From contig JAANXD010000075.1 in assembly GCA_018263435.1 (NCBI GenBank), positions 1-64,000 of the forward strand: DNA of 64,000 bases, in the 5' to 3' direction. Positions 15,084 to 23,010 of the stretch are shown in pieces. Made by a program: the position numbers and the translations under genes. The notes under the pieces are model-generated. The model was not told where the DNA came from. It made no database searches and saw nothing but the letters and a program-made list of their open reading frames with translations. The stretch is from Candidatus Scalindua arabica. Its GTDB lineage: Bacteria > Planctomycetota > Brocadiia > Brocadiales > Scalinduaceae. Each line of letters begins with the position of its first letter. Positions within the stretch are counted from its first letter, which is position 1.

Positions 15084-16061
15084 CTATCTCAACCCCATCA
15101 ACGACCGTACTTCTTTCATCGTTTCTCCGGCTATCTTTCTGCATTTCTCTGCACCGGTATTTAGGGTGTCTATTACACTGGCAGAGTTGTTAATTAATTC
15201 CAGGCTTTTCTCTCTGATCGGTGCAAGTGCTTCAACCATATTATTCCATAGAATCTTTTTGCAATCAACACAGCCTATCTCTGCGGTTCTGCACTCTTTG
15301 TTAATTTTATCTATCTCTGATTTCTTTGAAAAGTATTTATGCAAGGTAAAGATGTTACAAATCTCAGGGTTTCCGGGATCATCTCTTCTTTTCCTGTTTT
15401 CATCAGTTACGGCTCTCGATAGCTTTTTCCAGATAGCGTCAGGTTCTTCGATAAGAGAGATATAATTATTCATACTCTTGCTCATCTTATTCTTGCCGTC
15501 CAGTCCCATGATCCTGGGTGCATTTGAGAGAAGATGCTGCGGTTCAGGAAATAGATCTCCATATCTCGAGTTAAACTTTCTTGCTATTTCACGTGACAGT
15601 TCAATATGTTGAACTTGGTCATCACCAACAGGCACTGCGCAGCCTTTATACAAGAGGATATCGGCTGTTTGGAGCACGGGATAATCAAACAATCCTACAT
15701 TGACGTTCTTTTCGTTCTGTCCTGCCTTGTCCTTAAACTGAGTCATCCTCTCAAGATGTCCCATAGGTGTAAGAGTATTGAGTATCCATGTCAACTCCGT
15801 ATGTTCGGGGACTTGAGACTGTACGAATATAATGCAGCGATCAGGGTCTAAGCCAGCAGCAATGTTTGTAGCGGCGGCATTTATGATCCTCTTTTGCATC
15901 TCAGCAGGATCGTATTCAATCGTTATTGCATGGTAGTCTACAATTGAGAAGATACATTCGTATTTATCAAGCAGGCTGATCCAATTCTTGATTGCACCCA
16001 GATAGTTTCCGATATGGACTTCACCGCTCGGCTGAATACCGCTGAATAGTCGTTTTTTCAT
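15084..16061 (-). CDS. trpS: Tryptophanyl-tRNA synthetase
   Basis: Class I TrpRS, which charges tRNA-Trp. From MKKRLFSGIQPSGEVHIGNY it has 325 residues, the usual size. HIGN is the HIGH box and KMSKSMNNYISL the KMSKS box; LQTADILLYKGCAVPVGDDQ is the tryptophan/dimer region. The frame is open 12 codons further upstream (to 16097), but homologues begin at MKKxxFSG, so 16061 is preferred. The last 45 codons are duplicated at 14201-14337, flanking a toxin-antitoxin locus. Confidence 0.95.
   Translation of the reverse strand: MKKRLFSGIQPSGEVHIGNYLGAIKNWISLLDKYECIFSIVDYHAITIEYDPAEMQKRIINAAATNIAAGLDPDRCIIFVQSQVPEHTELTWILNTLTPMGHLERMTQFKDKAGQNEKNVNVGLFDYPVLQTADILLYKGCAVPVGDDQVQHIELSREIARKFNSRYGDLFPEPQHLLSNAPRIMGLDGKNKMSKSMNNYISLIEEPDAIWKKLSRAVTDENRKRRDDPGNPEICNIFTLHKYFSKKSEIDKINKECRTAEIGCVDCKKILWNNMVEALAPIREKSLELINNSASVIDTLNTGAEKCRKIAGETMKEVRSLMGLR
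15085..15221. repeat. 137-bp direct repeat: trpS 3' end, genuine copy
   Basis: The native 3' end of trpS, from its stop codon inward. The copy at 14201-14337 aligns without gaps. The two copies enclose the frameshifted toxin and its antitoxin. Confidence 0.92.
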
Positions 16062-16149
16062 TCTTAAGACACTAATTTCACGAATTTCCCCGGACAAAAG
16101 ACGCCGAGGACAAGCACTAAGAAAACGAATTTAAAAGATTAAAACAAAG

Positions 16150-16193
16150 GAGAGTCGTCTTCCCTCTGTGTTCTTAGTGGCTTTGTGTGATTA
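16150..16193. repeat. Dispersed intergenic word (gtgttcttagtggctttgtg)
   Basis: The phrase ctgtgttcttagtggctttgtg occurs here between trpS and dapL and again in similar form at 48258-48285 upstream of trmB (gtgttcttagtgactttgtg). A shorter relative lies at 16062-16085. Such words are common dispersed repeats in many bacterial genomes; no role is evident. Confidence 0.45.
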
Positions 16194-16201
16194 CTATAAT
16201 G

Positions 16202-17425
16202 TTATAAATTTTCCTGTAATCTTTTAACGGCTTCTTTGATGTCACTGGTTTTTCCAAATGCTGAAAACCTGACAAATCCTTCACCCGCTTTACCAAACCC
16301 TGCACCGGGTGTAGTGACAACATGTGCTTTAGTCAGGATGTTTTCAAAAACATCCCATGATTTTTTGCCGGGAAATGCTGCCCAAATGTAAGGAGAATTA
16401 ACTCCTCCAAATGTTTTTATACCTAACCCATCTAATCCGTCTTTGATAATTTTAGCGTTCTCCATGTAATAATTCACTTTTTCTCTTACTTCAGATAGTC
16501 CGGTTTCCGACAGGGCTGCGATTGCTCCCCATTGAGCAATATTTGATGAACCATTAAACAGTGTACCCATTACTCTCTGCCAGTCTTTGCCCACACTTAC
16601 TCCATCATCAAATTTCAGCTCTTTTGGGACAATTGTCCAGCCAAGCCTGACACCGGTAAATCCGGCAGGCTTTGACAGGGAACTGACCTCAATGGCACAC
16701 TCCCTGGCGCCTTCAATCTCGAAAATTGATCTTGGCAGGCCTTTTTCTTTAATAAATTCAGAATATGCAGCATCAAAGATGATTATTGAACTGTTCTTTT
16801 TTGCAAAATCGACCAGTTCTTTCAGCTGCTCTTTTGTTGCTACGGCGCCTGTAGGATTGTTAGGTGAGCATATATAAATCAAATCTGTTCTTTTTGCTGT
16901 TGATAAATCAGGAAAGAAATCATTCTCAGCAGTACATCTCATATACTCAATATCATTAAATTCTTCTGTGTCAGAATTGTATTCACCGGTTGCCCCGATC
17001 ATTACTGAGCCATCTACATATACCGGATACGCAGGATCCTGAACCGCAATTGACACATCACTGCCAAATAGGAAAAACAGTCTTCCGCAATCAGGTTTTG
17101 ATCCATCTGAAACAATTATCTCATCAGTACTTATAATACCGTTGTACCAATTCTTTGAGATTCTGGTTTTTAATTTGTCTAAAAACCCTTGAGCTTGTGC
17201 ATCATCATCATATCCAGTGTATCCTTCAGGTGTGCCAAGTTTTGTTACCTCTTTTTGAAGCCCTTCAACAATATGTGTGCTTAGGGGTTCGGTAGTATTC
17301 CCAATTCCAAGACTTATTAATTTAGCATCCGGCTCTTTTTCTAAAAGTGCTTTTTTACGTCTTCCAATTTCAGGAAACAGATATCCTGCCTGCAATTTTG
17401 CAATATTTTTATTTCTTTTTACCAT
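16202..17425 (-). CDS. dapL: LL-diaminopimelate aminotransferase
   Basis: 407 residues. DapL makes LL-diaminopimelate directly from tetrahydrodipicolinate and glutamate, a one-step route to lysine and cell-wall diaminopimelate known from plants, chlamydiae and some other bacteria. Visible features are GYLFPEIGRRK at the start, LGIGNTTEPLS, GYTGYDDDAQAQGF, SPNNPTGAV and the PLP lysine in SSLSKPAGFTGVRLGW (about residue 253). Aminotransferase class I fold throughout. It lies 28 bases downstream of the DAHP synthase gene, so amino-acid biosynthesis genes are paired here. Confidence 0.93.
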   Translation of the reverse strand: MVKRNKNIAKLQAGYLFPEIGRRKKALLEKEPDAKLISLGIGNTTEPLSTHIVEGLQKEVTKLGTPEGYTGYDDDAQAQGFLDKLKTRISKNWYNGIISTDEIIVSDGSKPDCGRLFFLFGSDVSIAVQDPAYPVYVDGSVMIGATGEYNSDTEEFNDIEYMRCTAENDFFPDLSTAKRTDLIYICSPNNPTGAVATKEQLKELVDFAKKNSSIIIFDAAYSEFIKEKGLPRSIFEIEGARECAIEVSSLSKPAGFTGVRLGWTIVPKELKFDDGVSVGKDWQRVMGTLFNGSSNIAQWGAIAALSETGLSEVREKVNYYMENAKIIKDGLDGLGIKTFGGVNSPYIWAAFPGKKSWDVFENILTKAHVVTTPGAGFGKAGEGFVRFSAFGKTSDIKEAVKRLQENL

Positions 17426-17453
17426 TAAATTCCCACCTATGTTTTAAAATTAT

Positions 17454-18467
17454 TTAAATGTCTCTTCCTACAGCTTTTGCTACTGCACCCGTTTCCTTCA
17501 TCAGGTTTTCAAAAGCGTCAGGTGTTATTGTCTGGGGACCGTCAACATATGACTTTTCAGGGTCTTGATGGACTTCCAATATCAATCCATCAGCGCCAAC
17601 TGCGATTGCACCCTTTGACATAGGGCACACAAGGTCACGCACACCGGTACCATGGCTGGGGTCTACAATTATTGGAAGATGTGTAAGCCGTTTCAATTCA
17701 GGAACGATACTCAATGACAGGGTAAACCTGGTATGTGTCTCGAATGTCCTTATTCCCCTTTCACATAAAATAACGTTAGGGTTGCCATGTGAAAGTATAT
17801 ATTCACCTGCAAGTAGAAACTCATCTAAAGTGGCAGACATACCTCTTTTTAAAATTACAGGTTTCTTGCACTCACCCACTGCCTGCAAAAGCAGGAAGTT
17901 AGCCATATTTCTTGTTCCTATCTGCAACACATCCGCATAGCTGCTTACCAGCTCTATATGCTCCGGGCTGAGTATTTCCGTGACTACAGCCAGTCCTGTA
18001 GCCTCCCTGGCCTTAGCCAGATACTCGAGTCCCTTCTCTCCAAGTCCCTGGAAGGAATAAGGGCTGGTTCTTGGTTTATAAGCTCCTCCTCTGAGCGCAA
18101 TAGCTCCTGCTTTCTTTACTCTCTCTGCAATATAATTAATTTGATCCTGATCTTCTACCGCACAAGGCCCGGCGATCACGCCTATCTTATTGCCTCCAAG
18201 TACCTGATCATTTATCTTAACTTCAGTATCGGATTCTTTTGCTTCACGACTTGCTATCTTATATGGAGTTAAGATTGGGACAGCCTTTTCCACACCCGGT
18301 ATCGAATCCCAATAGTCTGGTGAGATAACACGTTCATCACCAATTACAGCAATTACTTTCCTGTTGGTACCTTCCAGCAGTATAGCTTTACAACCAACCT
18401 CCTCAACCTTTTCAACTGCATGGTCAATCTCACCCTTATCAGCAGTTGGTTTCATTACAATTATCAT
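17454..18467 (-). CDS. aroF: 3-deoxy-7-phosphoheptulonate (DAHP) synthase, AroF/AroA(Q)-like
   Basis: 337 residues. It condenses phosphoenolpyruvate and erythrose 4-phosphate in the first step of the shikimate pathway. An N-terminal ferredoxin-like regulatory domain (residues 1-70, starting MIIVMKPTA) precedes the KDPGS/DAHPS TIM barrel with GPCAVED, RGGAYKPRTSPYSFQGLG, QIGTRNM, LKRGMSAT, DPSHGTG and the metal-binding ...LEVH. This is the Thermotoga/Bacillus type of DAHP synthase (family AroI-beta), whose N-domain is usually the feedback site. It is probably cotranscribed with dapL. Confidence 0.94.
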   Translation of the reverse strand: MIIVMKPTADKGEIDHAVEKVEEVGCKAILLEGTNRKVIAVIGDERVISPDYWDSIPGVEKAVPILTPYKIASREAKESDTEVKINDQVLGGNKIGVIAGPCAVEDQDQINYIAERVKKAGAIALRGGAYKPRTSPYSFQGLGEKGLEYLAKAREATGLAVVTEILSPEHIELVSSYADVLQIGTRNMANFLLLQAVGECKKPVILKRGMSATLDEFLLAGEYILSHGNPNVILCERGIRTFETHTRFTLSLSIVPELKRLTHLPIIVDPSHGTGVRDLVCPMSKGAIAVGADGLILEVHQDPEKSYVDGPQTITPDAFENLMKETGAVAKAVGRDI

Positions 18468-18658
18468 AAATGCACCTCATATTCGCGGTATAGCCGCAGT
18501 CAAGTTAGAAGTGACTAAAGTGAACTAAAATGCCTAAAGTTAATGTAGTATGATTTTTCTTTTGGCCTACTTCAAGGCTTAATTGCTTTTACTTCTTATA
18601 ACAAACAAAAAAGTTTCCATCAGTGAAATCTGCGTAATCTGTGGTTTCTGTCTTTAAC

Positions 18659-19804
18659 TTAATTACCGATTGCATACAAATGGTTATCGTTTGAACCGAA
18701 GTATATTGTTCCATCCGGGCCTATTAAAGGTGATGATTCGATCCAGCCCTCGGTTTGATAACTCCACTTAAGCTCTCCTTTTGAGTCTATGGCATAGAGA
18801 GTTCCATCGCTCGAACCTATGTAAACGGTTCCTTCTGAATCCACGGCCGGTGATGACTCAATCCATCCGTAGGTCTTGAAGCTCCATTTAAGTGTGCAGT
18901 TGGCATTTATTGCGTATACCTCCTTGTTGTAAGAACCAAAATACACAGTTCCATCACTATCTACTGCCGGTGAGGACTGAACGGTCTTTCCTGTATTGAC
19001 TCTCCATTTTATTTTGCCATCCGGATTGAATGCATACATAATGCCGTTTTCCGATCCGACATAAACAACTCCATTCTTATCTACAGCAGGAGAAGAAAAA
19101 GACTGATAAACATTACTGCCAATTCTCAGATTCCACCTTAATGTTCCATCGCTATTTAATGCACAAATAATACCTTTGCTTATAAGAAAATAAATGCTTC
19201 CGTCATCTCCGATTGATGGTGAAGAACTTATAGAGCTGTAAATCTTGCTCTTATAATTCCACTTCAGGTTTCCATTTAAATTCGTCGCATACAGATTGCC
19301 ATCTGCCGAACCGAAATAAATAGTGTTGTCTTTCCCTATAGTAGGTGATGAATAAATCTCACCATCTGTTTCAAAAACCCATTTGAGACTGCCATCCGAA
19401 CTTATTGCATAAAGTTTTTTATCTCTTGAACCAACGTATATTTTACCATCAGGCCCTATGGCGGGGGATGAGGTCACTTCACCTCCCGTCTGAAAAGTCC
19501 ATACGAGCTTACCCTCAGAGCTGACTGCATAGAGCTTCCCATCTACCGAACCAAAATATATTGTTCCATCCAGGCCAATTGCAGGTGATGACGTAATCCT
19601 TTTTTCAACTTCAAACTTCCACTTAAGTTTGTTTGTCTGTGCTCCCTTAAAAGGGCTGACCCCGGTGTGTCTCAAATCATGTCGAAACATCTGCCATGGA
19701 GAGTCGGCCGAGTTTGCAATAGAAAAGTGTACTCCAAAACCAGCAACTAAAACAAATGTAGCCAATAAAACAGTAAATATTCTTAAGAATGTCTTTTTAT
19801 ACAT
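18659..19804 (-). CDS. Secreted PQQ-like beta-propeller repeat protein
   Basis: 381 residues. A signal peptide (MYKKTFLRIFTVLLATFVLV, cleavage near residue 31) is followed by PWQMFRHDLRHTGVSPF, the opening of many PQQ-repeat proteins. About eight ~39-residue blades follow, each of the form W.F.T.G.I.SSPAIG.DGTIYFGS.DG.LYA. No catalytic residues of quinoprotein dehydrogenases are present, so it is probably a periplasmic or surface scaffold rather than an enzyme. A decayed paralogue lies directly upstream. Function is otherwise unknown. Confidence 0.88.
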   Translation of the reverse strand: MYKKTFLRIFTVLLATFVLVAGFGVHFSIANSADSPWQMFRHDLRHTGVSPFKGAQTNKLKWKFEVEKRITSSPAIGLDGTIYFGSVDGKLYAVSSEGKLVWTFQTGGEVTSSPAIGPDGKIYVGSRDKKLYAISSDGSLKWVFETDGEIYSSPTIGKDNTIYFGSADGNLYATNLNGNLKWNYKSKIYSSISSSPSIGDDGSIYFLISKGIICALNSDGTLRWNLRIGSNVYQSFSSPAVDKNGVVYVGSENGIMYAFNPDGKIKWRVNTGKTVQSSPAVDSDGTVYFGSYNKEVYAINANCTLKWSFKTYGWIESSPAVDSEGTVYIGSSDGTLYAIDSKGELKWSYQTEGWIESSPLIGPDGTIYFGSNDNHLYAIGN

Positions 19805-19834
19805 AATTGTTCACTGAAAATAGAATTTCACTCC

Positions 19835-20365
19835 TTATTTCTCTCCAATAGCGTAAACATTACCATCACTTGAGCCAAAATATATAGTCCTGTCCAGTCC
19901 TATCGTTGGCGAAGATCTTATTACGCCACCGGTCTTAAAGCTCCATAAGAACGTTCCATCAGGACTTAATGCATAAAGCTTTTTATCCCTGGATCCGAAA
20001 TAAATGTTCCCATCAGAATCAATTGCCGGAGATGATGTTATAACGCCATTAGTCTTGAAAGTCCATTTCAAAATCCCAACAGGATTAAGTGCATAAAGAC
20101 TACCGTCATTGGAGCCAAAGTAAATATTCCCATCTTTGCTGACGGCCGGTGAAGAATCAATCCATTTTTTCGTCTGAAAATACCACTTTTGTTTACCATC
20201 AGGGTTTAAAGCATATAGCCTGCCGTCATTACTTCCTTGATAAATCGTACCGTCAGGTCCAATTGCCGGAGTTGAGAATATCTTGCTTCCAACATCATAA
20301 GACCACTTAAGTGTGCCTCCAGGTTTAATTGCGTAAAGTCTCTTGTCCTGAGAGCTGATGGTCTT
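19835..20365 (-). pseudogene. 5'-truncated paralogue of the beta-propeller gene
   Basis: The frame is open from 20365 (a TAG lies just beyond) to the stop at 19835 and encodes four blades of the same repeat (for example LYAIKPGGTLKWSYDV, WIDSSPAVSKDGNIYFGS, LYALSPDGTFLWSFKTGG). There is no signal peptide and no normal start; only internal TTG/ATG codons exist. The 5' part has evidently been lost at the junction with the divergent DUF1573 promoter. It lies 30 bases before the intact paralogue, so the two arose by tandem duplication. Confidence 0.78.
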
Positions 20366-20381
20366 CTATGCTTAAACTGAG

Positions 20382-20410
20382 TTGTTTTGATTTGTTTCAT
20401 CTGTTATAAT
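20382..20410 (+). promoter_or_regulatory. Sigma-70-type promoter of the DUF1573 gene (possibly leaderless)
   Basis: TTGTTT (20382-20387), a 17-base spacer and a perfect TATAAT (20405-20410). The start codon ATG begins at 20418, seven bases after the -10 box, exactly where transcription should start. No Shine-Dalgarno sequence lies in between. The mRNA may therefore be leaderless. Confidence 0.6.
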
Positions 20411-20417
20411 TTTTAGA

Positions 20418-21470
20418 ATGAATAAACCGTACTTCACAACAATCTTACTATTCATGGTTACAGTCTGTCAATTCATTATGTACGTTGAATTGCAAGGTGC
20501 AGAAGCTGTTCCTGGTAATGATAAAGATTCTGACATTAATGTCTCTGCGCAAGGTCCGGCAATCTTTTTCGAGAAGCCGGACTTTAATTTTGGCAAGATT
20601 TTCAAAGGTCAAAAGATTGAGCATATTTATGAGTTTGAAAATCGTGGCAAGGATGTCCTGAATATTGGAAAGGTAAAGCCATCCTGCGGATGTACAGCCG
20701 CAATATTAACCAATAATACTATTCCTCCCGGTGAAACAGGAGCGATCAAGGCCACATTTAATTCCAGTACTTTATCAGGAAATGTAACTAAAAGTATATC
20801 CGTTATAAGCAATGATCCTGAGCATCCCAGCTACAAATTATCGATTTCCGGCGAAATTATTGAAGAAGTAAGCATCAAACCGAAGAATATTGATTTTGGT
20901 TCAGTTCCGCTTGGTGAAAAGAGAAACAAAACAGTTACAATTAAATCACAAACCACACCTGATTTTAAGATAAAAAAGATTATATCGTCCAAACCATTTA
21001 TAAATGTCTCAATGGCAGAAGAGAAAGATGGTGAATATGTTATAAGTATAGCATTAGAGCATAATCCTGAGATTGGAAGATTCAGTGGTGGGATATACCT
21101 TGAAACTAACAGTCAGAGGCAAAAAAAGGTTACTATACCGTTTTTTGGAGAGATGGTAGGTGATATTACCACTTACCCCAAGAAAATCTATTACGGCTTT
21201 GTTACTAAAGGAAAGGAGTTAACTCACAAACTTTTCGTTAAGATTAACAAAGACAACATAAAGATATTAGACATTAAGACCTCTCCTGATTATGTCAGTG
21301 CTGAAATTGTTGAAGAAGGCGAAAAAGATGATCACCACTACTTAATCGAAGTGACATTACATGCAGAAGCTATTGCTGGAAAGATTGGCGGGTTATTAGA
21401 GCTTCATACAAATAGTATGATTCAACCTGTTGTAATAATTCCTTTAATGGGAGAAATAGAGGAAGGTTAA
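20418..21470 (+). CDS. DUF1573 / Ig-like repeat protein, exported
   Basis: 350 residues with an N-terminal signal (hydrophobic residues 5-20). The first domain (about 50-150) is DUF1573: FGKIFKGQKIEHIYEFENRG, then the signature KPSCGCTAA and an IPPGETG turn. Two further Ig-like domains follow (starting near SIKPKNIDFGSVPLG and TTYPKKIYYGFVTKG). DUF1573 proteins are extracytoplasmic beta-sandwiches of unknown biochemical role. It lies 54 bases upstream of a multiheme cytochrome, probably in the same operon, hinting at a partner role in periplasmic electron transfer or its assembly. Confidence 0.85.
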   Translation: MNKPYFTTILLFMVTVCQFIMYVELQGAEAVPGNDKDSDINVSAQGPAIFFEKPDFNFGKIFKGQKIEHIYEFENRGKDVLNIGKVKPSCGCTAAILTNNTIPPGETGAIKATFNSSTLSGNVTKSISVISNDPEHPSYKLSISGEIIEEVSIKPKNIDFGSVPLGEKRNKTVTIKSQTTPDFKIKKIISSKPFINVSMAEEKDGEYVISIALEHNPEIGRFSGGIYLETNSQRQKKVTIPFFGEMVGDITTYPKKIYYGFVTKGKELTHKLFVKINKDNIKILDIKTSPDYVSAEIVEEGEKDDHHYLIEVTLHAEAIAGKIGGLLELHTNSMIQPVVIIPLMGEIEEG

Positions 21471-21524
21471 ATATTAAATACCGGTACTGCAAATCTTTCA
21501 TAACCGCATGCAGGGAAGCTTATA

Positions 21525-22943
21525 ATGATAAGGATTATCATTCAGTATTCAGTTCTTAAAACATTAATAATTGTTTTTGTGTTGCTGGTTTTATCAAATC
21601 AGAATAATGACATGCTTTATGGAAATGAAACCGGTAAAAACCTGAATGAAACATCTGAAGATGCAATAAACATCATCTTTACCGGTGAGGAGAATGGCTA
21701 TTTAGAACCCTGTGGTTGTTCTGAAAAAGAGCTTGGCGGGCTTTCGAAACGACACTCATTAATTAATCTTCTGCGAGAAAAAGATGCAAACTGGATACTC
21801 TTGAGCCTTGGAGACATTCCCGGCAAAGTCGGCAGGCAAGACGAAATCAAAATGGAAACGGCACTAAAGGCATTAGGTCGGATGGGTTACGCTGCACATA
21901 ATATTGGCGAAAAAGATATCAGCATGGGCCTTGATTTGTTAGGCTATCTGTCACAGATAAGCAGTGTTGATTTTGTTTCGAGTAATATCGTTAATCCTGG
22001 TCCACAGATTCTCAGAATAAAGCCTTATATTGTAAAAGAGATAAAGATCAAAGGGGCAACACGTAAGGTTGGTATCCTGGGTATTGTATCGCCAGAACTT
22101 ATTGATAATGGCTATCAGAAAATTGAGGTTGTTGATCCCATTGAGTCGCTTGAACCTTTAATAAGCAAACTAATTGATAAGACAGATCTCTTGATATTGC
22201 TTTCTCACGCAGAAATTGGGGATTCTATAAAGATTGCAGAAAACTATCCGGAATTCGACTTAATCATCTCAGGCCATGGAATTGATGAGCCAGGCCTCCA
22301 TATTGCAAAAGTAAAGGATACATACGTAATCCCGGTAGGTGAAAAGGGTAAATATCTGGGAACAATTACTATGCAGCCAGAATTCAGCCGGACAGATGAG
22401 GACAGGCCTTCTACTAATAGTAATCTGCCCTCTGTTGAAATAATATCATTAGATGAAAGATTTGGGGATTCGACAGAAATAAAGATGCTGTTAAAGATTT
22501 ATCAGCAAAGACTCAGAGACGAAGAATTGCTGACGCAGGTTTTTAAGACTGAACTGCCTTCAAACCTGTCTTTTATCGGTAATGATGATTGCGCAGCCTG
22601 TCACAATAAAATCTTTAAGCACTGGAAAGAAACTGGCCACGCCTCAGCATATGAGACGTTAGTGAAGGCTGAACACGAGTACGACCCCGAATGTATAGAG
22701 TGTCACGTTATTGGATTGAATTACTTCACAGGTTTTGAAACTATAGAATCAACACCGGAGTTGAAAGGGGTCGGCTGTGAAAGCTGTCATGGCCCTGGAA
22801 GTGCTCACAAAGAGACACAATCAAAAGATTATGGTAAAATAGATGCGGTTGATTGTACGACCTGCCATGAAAATGAACATAGCCCCAGCTTCGAGTTTAA
22901 TGAGTACTGGCAGCAAATAATACATCCTCTGGAAGAGAAATGA
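21525..22943 (+). CDS. Metallophosphoesterase-like domain fused to tetraheme cytochrome c554-type domain
   Basis: 472 residues. After a signal or membrane segment (residues 8-26), residues 45-290 resemble the 5'-nucleotidase/UshA N-domain (ILLSLGDIPG, LILLSHAEIGD, DLIISGHG), in the branch with an EPCGCSEKELGGLSKR box. Residues 345-460 carry four CxxCH heme sites (CAACH, CIECH, CESCH, CTTCH) in a cytochrome c554-like arrangement (KHWKETGHASAYETL; GVGCESCHGPGSAHK). It is likely a periplasmic electron carrier or oxidoreductase; the nucleotidase metal ligands seem incomplete, so that domain may be structural. A ribosome site agggaag precedes the ATG. The DUF1573 gene is upstream. Heme attachment would require the Ccd/Trx machinery. 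Confidence 0.85.
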   Translation: MIRIIIQYSVLKTLIIVFVLLVLSNQNNDMLYGNETGKNLNETSEDAINIIFTGEENGYLEPCGCSEKELGGLSKRHSLINLLREKDANWILLSLGDIPGKVGRQDEIKMETALKALGRMGYAAHNIGEKDISMGLDLLGYLSQISSVDFVSSNIVNPGPQILRIKPYIVKEIKIKGATRKVGILGIVSPELIDNGYQKIEVVDPIESLEPLISKLIDKTDLLILLSHAEIGDSIKIAENYPEFDLIISGHGIDEPGLHIAKVKDTYVIPVGEKGKYLGTITMQPEFSRTDEDRPSTNSNLPSVEIISLDERFGDSTEIKMLLKIYQQRLRDEELLTQVFKTELPSNLSFIGNDDCAACHNKIFKHWKETGHASAYETLVKAEHEYDPECIECHVIGLNYFTGFETIESTPELKGVGCESCHGPGSAHKETQSKDYGKIDAVDCTTCHENEHSPSFEFNEYWQQIIHPLEEK

Positions 22944-23010
22944 AGGGGAAGGTAATTTGAAATATATATCAGCAACTAATTTTTCAGGACAAAATTATTC
23001 ATTGTCCAAC

